64,000 nucleotides of DNA from NCBI GenBank assembly GCA_014526335.1, contig JACTAT010000001.1:3834596-3898595 (forward strand), read 5' to 3'. Position numbers and translations under genes: made by a program. Below are positions 38,801 through 43,900 of the stretch, in pieces; position 1 is the stretch's first letter; every line of letters begins with the position of its first letter. The notes beneath the pieces are model-generated. The model made no database searches. It was given only the letters and a program-made list of their open reading frames with translations, and had not been told where the DNA came from. The DNA comes from Chrysaora quinquecirrha. Lineage: Eukaryota; Cnidaria; Scyphozoa; Semaeostomeae; Pelagiidae.

Positions 38801-39335
38801 TGTGAAAAACATGTATAAAAACCAAAACATGATGCTACATGAGATATTGTATCTATCTTGCCCGACAGTTATCAATGAAATCCTTTGCATTTCCTTTCTA
38901 AGAACATCTGCTGTCGGAATCTACATCTTGCTTTGATGCCTAGGCCAAAATTGCCAGTATTTTGGCAGATTTTGTGGCCGGTACCAGGGCCCAAATCGAT
39001 TTGACGGTTGAGATTCGAGGAAATTCGATTTGGGGCCTGGGGACGAGGTTGCCAGTTCACTGCTCATTTGAATTCATAGCGATAACTGCAATAGTTTATC
39101 ATTAATACAAATTTTTATTTCTTTTTAGGTTTACGATTGGGACAAACATTCCAGAAACGATTTTCTGGGGTGTGCAAGGCTAAATCTTGGTGGGCAGAAT
39201 GGGAAATGGGACGACGCTGTTGGGGTTGAAAAAGAGGCTTGGCAAACTATGATCCAAGAACCAAACAAATGGCATCAGTTTGTCATTCCTCTGAGATCAA
39301 GTAGTGACCCCCGTCCGAAGATGGACTACGACTAG
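11852..39335 (+). CDS. Giant synaptotagmin-like protein: SHD zinc finger plus seven C2 domains
   Basis: About 30 exons encode roughly 2,310 residues, probably a Rab-effector/membrane-tethering protein. Exons: 11852-12014, 13854-14069, 14670-14770, 15502-15579, 16389-17252, 17728-18834, 19830-19969, 20441-20628, 21935-22037, 22639-22815, 23629-23813, 24439-24777, 26042-26120, 26303-26410, 27043-27221, 27479-27581, 28564-28740, 29516-29679, 30988-31317, 31628-31730, 32103-32254, 33012-33326, 33784-34201, 34291-34404, 34980-35170, 35353-35455, 35919-36092, 36376-36596, 37177-37315, 39129-39335. Phases agree at every junction except where small indels break exons 1 and 6. The layout is Slp homology domain (about 1-160), acidic insert (about 180-890), then C2A1, C2B1, C2A2, C2B2, an unpaired C2B3, C2A3 and C2B4. 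Canonical Slp proteins (SYTL1-5, granuphilin) have two C2 domains, so this is a strong expansion. Splitting into separate genes is unlikely, because no start or stop codons interrupt the chain. Confidence 0.85.
13545..13720 (-). mobile_element. tRNA-derived SINE-like repeat, copy 3
   Basis: Minus-strand copy of the same family as 1955-2125, inside intron 1 of the Slp gene, ending about 130 bp before exon 2. A separate tRNA-like fragment (GTGCTAACCACTACAC, a minus-strand A-box-like motif) follows at about 13735-13770. Confidence 0.6.
14108..14600. repeat. Dispersed repeat shared with 51052-51300
   Basis: The segment with AAGGACCCCCCCACACATTTTTTGC and TATGCTCAAATAGGCTTCCTAA resembles 51052-51300, which has AAAGGGACCCTCTGACAAATTTTTCGC and TATGCTCAAAGGCTTCCTAAG. 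Two diverged copies of an unnamed element, both intronic. Confidence 0.5.
15222..15349. mobile_element. Short palindromic element family B, copy 1
   Basis: About 128 bp with terminal inverted repeats TAGACTTATTACATTC / GAATGTAATAAGTCTA and a central GGAAACAGC...GCTGTTTCC hairpin. Other copies: 31403-31548 and 59280-59419. Non-coding. Confidence 0.75.
15606..15861. mobile_element. Palindromic MITE family A, near-complete copy
   Basis: About 256 bp. Left end GCACTGGGCAAACGATCAAAC, right end CAATGTTTGATCGTTTTGCCAGGG. Both inner motifs (GGCCACGTCACAAAACATTGC and GTTTTGCAACGTGGCC) are present. It starts 27 bp after the donor of the exon ending at 15579. Confidence 0.8.
16389..19969 (+). CDS. Slp gene, part 2: long acidic, probably disordered linker
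   Basis: Exons 16389-17252, 17728-18834 and 19830-19969 encode about 700 residues rich in Glu, Asp, Lys and Ser, with short degenerate repeats such as EKEVESFEKEVKGPEKELKG and repeated EKEAE/KEA patterns. No fold was recognised; coiled-coil or disordered behaviour is expected. The exon 17728-18834 is broken: the frame runs to a stop at 18336-18338, and coding-like sequence continues in other frames. Extra bases in the GGG at 18315-18317 and the CCC at 18372-18374 would reopen most of it, leaving a TAG at 18487-18489 unresolved. The last part is again open and ends at a donor (18835) whose phase matches exon 19830. Low-complexity coding sequence may tolerate indels, but errors in the sequence are the simpler reading. 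Confidence 0.7.
17515..17590. mobile_element. Palindromic MITE family A, half copy
   Basis: Only the right arm remains (TTTGACAAACAATGTTTGATCGTTTGACC). It lies between two acidic-region exons of the Slp gene. Confidence 0.6.
20441..24777 (+). CDS. Slp gene, C2 module 1 (C2A1 + C2B1)
   Basis: C2A1 uses exons 20441-20628, 21935-22037 and 22639-22815: GEILLGFKYE start, loop 1 AVDTRKNTSDPYVKTYL, loop 3 VWHNDTLGQNVFLGE. C2B1 uses 23629-23813 and 24439-24777: GQLVVKCIEGKDL, TLNPYWDQEFVF and the C-terminal WQKMLQEPNKRISATLSLRS that marks Slp/synaptotagmin C2B domains. The acidic calcium ligands are incomplete in both: loop 3 of C2A1 has His and Asn at usual Asp positions, and C2B1 loop 1 (EGSENTSPF) has none. 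Calcium-independent lipid or protein binding is therefore more likely (inference). Exon phases are 2-0-0-2-2, the pattern repeated in module 2. Confidence 0.85.
20666..21110. mobile_element. Palindromic MITE family A, long copy
   Basis: Left end AGGGTTTGGCCAAACGATAAA, right end TGTTTGATCGTTTGGCCAGGGA. At 445 bp it is longer than the standard element and has the arm motifs more than twice, so it may be two overlapping insertions. It lies in the intron after exon 20441-20628. Confidence 0.7.
24258..24392 (-). mobile_element. tRNA-derived SINE-like repeat, copy 4
   Basis: Minus-strand copy (GCTGGGCTCGAACCC is the complement of a B-box-like motif) ending about 45 bp before the acceptor of exon 24439. 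It brings an AT-rich tail next to the polypyrimidine tract. Confidence 0.65.
26042..26410 (+). CDS. Slp gene, linker between modules 1 and 2
   Basis: Two short exons (26042-26120 and 26303-26410) encode a Ser/Lys/Glu-rich linker of about 62 residues with no recognisable domain. Phases (2 in, 0 out, then 0/0) keep the frame between C2B1 and C2A2. Confidence 0.75.
26502..26931. mobile_element. Palindromic MITE family A with an internal AAACATTTGTTTG expansion
   Basis: It starts CTCTGGCCAAACTATC and ends GCGAGGGCCT next to TA. Between them the motif CAAACATTTGTTTGT is repeated at least ten times (26525-26760), so one arm has been amplified in tandem. A short TTTGC pentamer run sits just upstream (26465-26490). 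Confidence 0.7.
27043..31317 (+). CDS. Slp gene, C2 module 2 (C2A2 + C2B2)
   Basis: C2A2: exons 27043-27221, 27479-27581 and 28564-28740, led by the Slp-type SLMSVYSDAGGYGSVPISGE motif, loop 1 AANKKTRNSDPYVKTYLLPD, loop 3 IWNNEKFGHNDFLGE. C2B2: exons 29516-29679 and 30988-31317, with YLLPDRTRKSKRKSTFKK and the C-terminal WNAMLEHPGIWVEYSIPL. Exon lengths 103 and 177 and all phases equal those of C2A1, direct evidence of segmental duplication. C2B2 keeps part of the acidic set (VWDHEPHSNDFLG). Confidence 0.87.
27585..28110 (+). repeat. Tandem repeat of about 192 bp, 2.6 copies
   Basis: The anchor AGTAGAGCTTGGT / AGTAGGGCTTGGT recurs at 27585, 27777 and 27970, followed each time by similar blocks (CAGGCCCACATCAGCTG; TAGAATTGTTTGGCTGC). 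The array begins within the splice donor of exon 27479-27581 (donor GTTAGT), so each repeat carries a copy resembling that donor. Confidence 0.75.
29109..29410. mobile_element. TIR element family C, decayed copy
   Basis: The left end AAAGGCCTAGTTCAGACGTGAT matches the left end of 49590-49909 (AAGGCCTAATTCAGACGTAT). The right end is poorly preserved near GACGTCCG. Intronic. Confidence 0.45.
29740..30840. mobile_element. Cluster of a second tRNA-like SINE family interrupted by a MITE
   Basis: Repeating blocks of about 230 bp, each with a minus-strand tRNA-like head (GATGGGATTCGAGCCTTAACTG, GCTATAGAG) and a body with GGCTTTATTGAGCCTTCTT. Units lie at about 29740-29960, 29965-30530 (split by the element at 30027-30434) and 30600-30840. 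A related body piece lies at about 60410-60500. Confidence 0.6.
30027..30434. mobile_element. MITE with long TIR (GGGCCTGTTTACATGG), nested in a SINE-like copy
   Basis: Left TIR GGGCCTGTTTACATGGAGGC and right TIR GCCTCCATGTAAACAGGCCC are exact inverse copies, and similarity continues for about 50 bp (GGCCAGCCCGG). TA lies on both sides, and joining the flanks restores a SINE-like sequence, so the insertion is younger than that SINE copy. A TA duplication points to Tc1/mariner- or PIF-type mobilisation; the source transposase is not here. Confidence 0.8.
31403..31548. mobile_element. Short palindromic element family B, copy 2
   Basis: It begins TAGACTTGTTACATTCG and ends CTAAGTCTA, with the GGGGAAACAGCTG core. 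It is slightly longer than copy 1 because of a CCACCA-rich expansion. Confidence 0.65.
31628..33326 (+). CDS. Slp gene, unpaired C2B-type domain (C2B3) and preceding linker exon
   Basis: Linker exon 31628-31730, then 32103-32254 and 33012-33326 encode a C2B-like domain: GQLKVNLRGARNLPL, SEPFWEKECVFSGLSLEEL, and the C-terminal IWKAMIENPDEWNNLMIPLR that aligns with the end of C2B1 and C2B2. There is no C2A partner before it. Loop 1 (LHSEGVSPTTYCKWFL) lacks Asp ligands, and the usual YLLPD strand is replaced by CFLQP. It looks like a duplicated C2B that has lost calcium binding. Phases (2 in, 2 out) match the other C2B exon pairs. Confidence 0.8.
31874..32075. mobile_element. Palindromic MITE family A, shorter copy
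   Basis: Left AGGCCCTGTTCAAAACATTG, right CAATGTTTGATCGTTTGGCCAGGACCT, each flanked by TA. Its right end lies 27 bp before exon 32103, so it abuts the acceptor region of that exon. Confidence 0.75.
32330..32960 (+). repeat. Degenerate GCGTTAG-rich minisatellite
   Basis: Imperfect repeats of GCGTTAG, TTTAGCGTTAG and GGTTAGGG-like words through most of this intron, for example TTAGCGTTAGTAG near 32860. The words resemble TTAGGG telomeric repeats only loosely. Confidence 0.55.
33408..33490 (+). mobile_element. tRNA-like SINE head (third family)
   Basis: AGCGTAGCGTAGTGGTTAGC (A-box-like) is followed by TGTGGTTCAAATCCAGG (B-box-like) at about tRNA spacing. No clean acceptor stem or CCA end, so this is a SINE head rather than a tRNA gene. 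Confidence 0.6.
33784..34404 (+). CDS. Slp gene, long linker before the last C2 pair
   Basis: Exons 33784-34201 and 34291-34404 encode about 178 residues rich in Glu, Lys and Ser without a recognised domain. The short RSQDHLDRNFRPLSLVRE segment is the least low-complexity part. The intron between them is only 89 bp, the smallest seen in this gene. Confidence 0.8.
34980..39335 (+). CDS. Slp gene, C2 module 3 (C2A3 + C2B4) and C-terminus
   Basis: C2A3: exons 34980-35170, 35353-35455 and 35919-36092, with the GSRESLTSMTSVYSG lead, AAVDARKDVSDPYVKVYLLP and IWNYDRFGRNIFLGE. C2B4: exons 36376-36596, 37177-37315 and 39129-39335. It is the only C2 here with a full set of acidic calcium ligands: loop 1 GDADGMCDPY and loop 3 VYDWDKHSRNDFLG. 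C2B4 also has an extra phase-0 intron just before loop 3 that the other C2B domains lack. The protein ends RPKMDYD at a stop at 39333-39335. If any C2 domain of this protein senses calcium, it should be this one (inference). Confidence 0.87.
35545..35862 (+). repeat. TTAG tetranucleotide microsatellite
   Basis: About 320 bp of imperfect TTAG/GTTA repeats in the intron just before exon 35919-36092. Confidence 0.9.
36136..36226. mobile_element. Palindromic MITE family A, left half only
   Basis: GCCCCTGGCCAAAGAATG next to TA, then the first arm and inner motif (CCGTTTGGCAACGTCACAAAAC). It then stops at a G-rich CTTATT repeat (36240-36355). Confidence 0.6.
36766..36962 (+). repeat. GATCT pentanucleotide microsatellite
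   Basis: About 200 bp of GATCT repeats with scattered variants (GATTT, GTTCT, GACCT, GAGCT), in the intron between the two halves of C2B4. Confidence 0.9.
37474..37869. mobile_element. TIR element family D (TACACGCTTTTTTTATAA), copy 1
   Basis: Perfect inverted ends TACACGCTTTTTTTATAA and TTATAAAAAAAGCGTGTA, about 396 bp apart, with inner repeats of AAGTTCCTTA. TA flanks on both sides would fit a TA target duplication. Related copies: 38147-38440 and 47347-47488. Confidence 0.75.
38147..38440. mobile_element. TIR element family D, copy 2
   Basis: Ends TACACGTTTTTTTTATACGA and TCTTATAAAAAAACCGTGTA. Inner repeats AAGAAACTTTAGAAC mirror those of copy 1. It lies about 280 bp downstream of copy 1 in the same intron. 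Confidence 0.7.
38633..39051. mobile_element. TIR element with 9-bp target duplication (CAACCTCGTCCCCAGG ends)
   Basis: The ends CAACCTCGTCCCCAGG and CCTGGGGACGAGGTTG are perfect inverse copies, and the 9 bp CCAGTTCAC lies directly on both sides (38624-38632 and 39052-39060). A 9-bp duplication is typical of Mutator-like elements; 8-bp hAT is the alternative. The element is 419 bp, non-coding, and sits 77 bp before the last exon of the Slp gene. Confidence 0.8.
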
Positions 39336-39532
39336 AACTGCCATGTGGTATGGATCCTAGCTGAGGGGGACGCACATGAAATTATGTTTTTTGTTGACTG
39401 ATAGATAGGACTACGAATTTCCTGTAATACCCCTTTAATGCCTTAAGATCTCCATACCTTGTCGCATTTATCGTATTGCTATGATGTTGCGATTAAGAAA
39501 CCTTTGATCATGCGGAAATCTTGCGACCATTA

Positions 39533-39800
39533 GGCTCTGGCCAAACGATCAAACATTATTGGTCAAACATTTGAGATTTTGCTTTACAAGCAATGTTTGA
39601 CCATTTGGCCACGTCGCAAAACATGACTTGACAAGCAGAATTCCTTAGGCAATGTTTTTGAAGAAAAAATTCTATATGCTTGTATCAGGCAAAATATGTT
39701 TGACAAGCAATGTTTTGCGACATGGTCGAACGGTCAAACATTGTTTGACAAGAAAATCTCAAATGTTTGACCAACAATGTCTGATCGTTTGACCAGAGTC
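39533..39800. mobile_element. Palindromic MITE family A, well-preserved copy in the Slp 3' UTR
   Basis: 268 bp. Left GCTCTGGCCAAACGATCAAAC, right CAATGTCTGATCGTTTGACCAGAGTC. The arms pair over most of their length, including the inner TTTGGCCACGTCGCAAAAC / GTTTTGCGACATGG motifs. It lies between the stop codon (39335) and the first AATAAA (39874), so it is probably transcribed as part of the mRNA. Confidence 0.8.
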
Positions 39801-39873
39801 TCACGATCTTATAGAACTTAGTGGGTTGAACTATGTAGCGTAGAATTTATTTCTTATTTAAGAAACTTTAGAC

Positions 39874-39879
39874 AATAAA
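39874..39879 (+). promoter_or_regulatory. Candidate polyadenylation signal of the Slp gene
   Basis: AATAAA 540 bp after the stop codon, in an AT-rich stretch. It is the first canonical hexamer noticed downstream. Confidence 0.45.
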
Positions 39880-40283
39880 ATTATTTTCAAAATTGCTTGT
39901 ACCGAATTCAATAATAATGCCGAGAGAAGGTAAGCTAATTTTTTTAATTATTTTCACACAAAATGTATTTTGCTTAGCAATAGATAGTTTCATATTTCTA
40001 CTATTTTCAAATCATAAAATTCAAATAAAATGTTTCTTAGTTTAAACAGTAATTGTAATTTGTATTTATTAGTTTAGAAACTGGATTCAAAAATACTCAT
40101 AAAACTCCATATTGTTTAGTTTTTGTTGTCTTTCCAACAATTCCTCACTTTCTTTGTTTCTCGGTGATATTTTTAATGGTTTTAAGTTTATTATTTATTC
40201 ATTACTTGCTTTGGCTTTTTTGTAGATTTTTTCAGTAAAGATCAAGCGAGGTTTGTTCATTTCTTTTTTGTATATTATTCCTT

Positions 40284-40630
40284 ACCCTGGTCAAACGATC
40301 AATGATCAAACGATCAATGGTCAAACGATCAAACGATCTATGTTTGTCAAACGCCACATCGCAAACAATTGTCGTCCAACTGTCAAACATTCTTTGTTTG
40401 TGACAGGCAAAAAATGTTTCTGAACATTTTTAAACGTTCCAAAACATTGCTTGTCAAACATTTTCCTTGTGAAAAGCAACATATATTTTTGAACTCTTTC
40501 AAAAAAATCGTACCAAAACTACGCTTATACTTTTAAGCAATGTTTTGTAGCGTGGCCAATCGTTCAAACATTATTTGACAAGAAAATTCCAATTATTGGA
40601 CAATCAGTGTTTGATCATTACACCAGGGCC
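40284..40630. mobile_element. Palindromic MITE family A, longer copy
   Basis: Left TACCCTGGTCAAACGATC with a local duplication of ATCAATGATCAAACG, right GTTTGATCATTACACCAGGGCCT next to TA. A right-half copy follows at 40668-40778 (GCAATGTTTTGTGACGTGGCC to CCCCAGGGCC). The pair fills the spacer between the convergent Slp and metallopeptidase genes. Confidence 0.7.
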
Positions 40631-40917
40631 TTATTAATGATGTTAAAAAGATACCTCATTCGTACGTTATCCATGCTTGTTAAGCAATGTTTTGTGACGT
40701 GGCCAAACGTTCAAAAATTGTTTGATGAGCTTATTCCAATCGTCTGACAAACAATGTTTCATCGTTTCCCCAGGGCCCAATAAATGACGTTGAAAAAGAT
40801 TCCCTTATTCTTACTTATATCTTCTCCGAAAATTGCCCAAAATCCTTTCTGTCAATAAACCAGCCTACCTTATATTTTTTCCTATCTATTTTTTGTGGTA
40901 TATTTTTGTTTCAACTT

Positions 40918-43900
40918 TTACCTACTCACAAAGTTTCGAAGTTTGAAGCTGGCCTTCCCACCTTCGCCATCATAGACTTCTATAGTTACTGTTTTTCCAT
41001 CGCACAATAATTCATCCTTTTGAATTGCGATAAAATTCTGAGGTTTTTCTTCGATAAATTCCCAATGTTTGATCACTTCGCTCAGTTTACACTGCGCCTC
41101 GACAACACGAATACCATTTGGAGATTTGAAGTAAACTCTATCGTCCAAACTCAATTCTTGCTTATCCAGTTCATCGTCACTAGAACTATACAAGATAAAT
41201 AATTTTATAAATTTTTTGTAAAATGTAATTTTATGGCGAGAATGGCCAAGCGATGAGCCACTCTGACTCGCAATTTGAGGTTGTGGGTTAAATTCCCACT
41301 AAAGGTCCATCTCATCGTGACCAGTGGGGACATTCGCCTGCTCTTTGTAATGCTGGCAAAAGGAATCACAAGGTGTGGTAACATTGAGAGGAAGTACTAG
41401 GGTCTCACTGCTTAGATTATCCCTGGGCTATTCAGTGGCCCCCCCTGTGCTAATCACAGTAACCCATATCTTGCTAAGAACCTTTAACCCTATCTCTCCT
41501 TGGAGCTTAAATAGTAGCCGAAAAAAAGAAGGGTGCTTCAGGAACCCCTAAGTGAGAATGTGCTGAAAAGGTCAAATAAGATAGGGTTAAATTTCCCTTT
41601 ATTGCATCGTGTAATGAATTTTGGTCTGATGCCGCCAATGACAGTGTCTCTTAAAGTTTCCTGTTGTGTTTTTAAAACAGTTCGTCAAACCGAAAGAACT
41701 TGTTATTTAGGGGGCCAAACATTTATATCCTTTATAGGGAAGTTCGTTATATAACGCGTTTGTTCACCGAGGTTTGATTGCACTGAAAAACGTTTGGTCC
41801 TTGCCAAACGATCAAACATTGTCAAACATTTAAAACTTGCTTGTCTTATTTTGACCATTTGGCCAGGTCGCAAACAGTGATCGTCAAACATTTTTGTTTG
41901 TATCAATCGACAAATGTTTTTTAACTTTTTTAGAAACATTGCACAGACAATTTTTCCTGGAAGGCAAAATTGTGACGTTGCCGTCATTTCCGTCCATTCA
42001 AACATTGTTTGAAAACAAATGTCAACTGTTTGACAAAAATGTTTGATCGTTTTGCCAGGGTCTTCTCTACAGTCTTCCAGTACTCACCTAGTCGTAGTAA
42101 GCCCTAAACTGGTGACAAAGTTTGCTGCTGTTCCGAAAATTCCATCGATTTTGCTATTAACATTAAATGGTTCCATTTTATACAGGTCACCGCCGTTTCC
42201 TCCAAACCAAACGGAACTTTGATGAGTCGTATGGATTCTCAATGCATCTATCCATTCACCCGCGCGTACGTCGATCGCCGTCAGCTTCTCATCTTTGCTG
42301 TTCAAGCGGAATTTATTAATGCGACCGTCACCGCTTTCATTACCATACCACGGAGAAGAGACATCTGCTGCGGAAGAGGAGAAATATTAAGGTTAGTTTG
42401 GAATTTTGCTACATTTAATTAATAAAAGATTCCGGATGTCTTCTCCTCAAATTGAAATGTTTTAGAAACGTATCTTATGGTGTAGCGTTTGTATACTGCA
42501 GTGTGCAGTGCTAAAAAATAACAGAAACAAGAGGCTAACGTTGCGGCTAAATTTCCATTGTGAACTGAACTGTGTACTGGTGACTGATTTATCCTAAGAA
42601 TGCGTTTCTTAGTGCTACGGACAAAGGATACCCTAGAAGGAAGGGGGAATGATTGCCGACGTGGGTTTCACATATAGTTCAAGCTTGACAACAAACGTTT
42701 AAGGGCCAATGATTCTCTTTTGCATAATTTTGCTGAATTCTGCACCAAATTTTCCCCTTTGCTACGCTCTCTGGTATCCAGCGTTGCAACCTCTAGCTTT
42801 GCCAATATATACATTACTTCTCTTGGTATACCCTTTCAGCCACTTCTAGGTTTTGCTACTTTTAAAATTCAAGAAACCCTTAAGAAGCTTTAATACTCCA
42901 TTTTCAATCTTAAAACTTCAGCCCTAATTAAGCTTTCGTTAACAAGCTACATTTGGAATACAAAATGAAAATAAGAATACGTAAAGGATACAGAATTAGA
43001 TATCATAATAAAATAAGAATAGAATAGCTCTCTAAACAAGAACTTACAGCTTTGATCATCTCTTTTATTCCAGTAAACTGGATAGCGTCAACAAACTCCC
43101 CAGCTTTGATTCTAAGACCTTGAAATTCAACATTCTCGTCGTTTAACCATGTTTTTAAATTGAATTTCACATGACTTTCATCCTCTCTGTTTCCTCCTCC
43201 AACAGGGCCAATCTCATTTAAACCCAAGGACATTACTGGTAAGCTTGTGTCATTATGATTTTCAATTTCTCTGTTACCAATCCACCTAAAAAAGGACAGA
43301 TGATGCAGTACTGAAATCTTCCGTAGGAACAAGCTTTGGAAATGCGGAGAAGGCTGAGAGAAGGATCACGCTAAAGAACATGCTTTCTTATAAAGAACCA
43401 CGTTAGAAGGCACCTACTTAGTTTGCCCAGGTCCTGACACACGCAAGTCTCTTTTGGCATGGCAACGAGTGTTTGTGTCAATTTTTCTTATTCCGTGGCC
43501 AATCTGTGTTCAAAATTGCAGTTTACACGCATCTAGATCCAGTTAAGACTGATGCCAGCATTTTTGTTTTTGATTGGTAGAAACTTGTCTTGTTGTTAAA
43601 GCTTGACTTGATGGCTAGTAAGTTACACTAATGAAGTTACCCATACAACAAAAGGCAAACATTATGGCACATTTGATTCACTCATCTTTTTTGCCCTCAT
43701 TAAACTGATCAATGTAAAGTGTTATTAAAATTTGAGAATTTAACAATCAAATATTCTTTTTCAGACTTCAACAGCTAATTGTTAAGAGAAGTCAAATCTT
43801 ATGGGCTGCTATTAAAATGTTTCTGAAACAGTGATGGCAGGATGTAGAGAATCACAGCATTGACTTTAAGATAGAGTAACTCACTTGCAGTGATTGAGAA

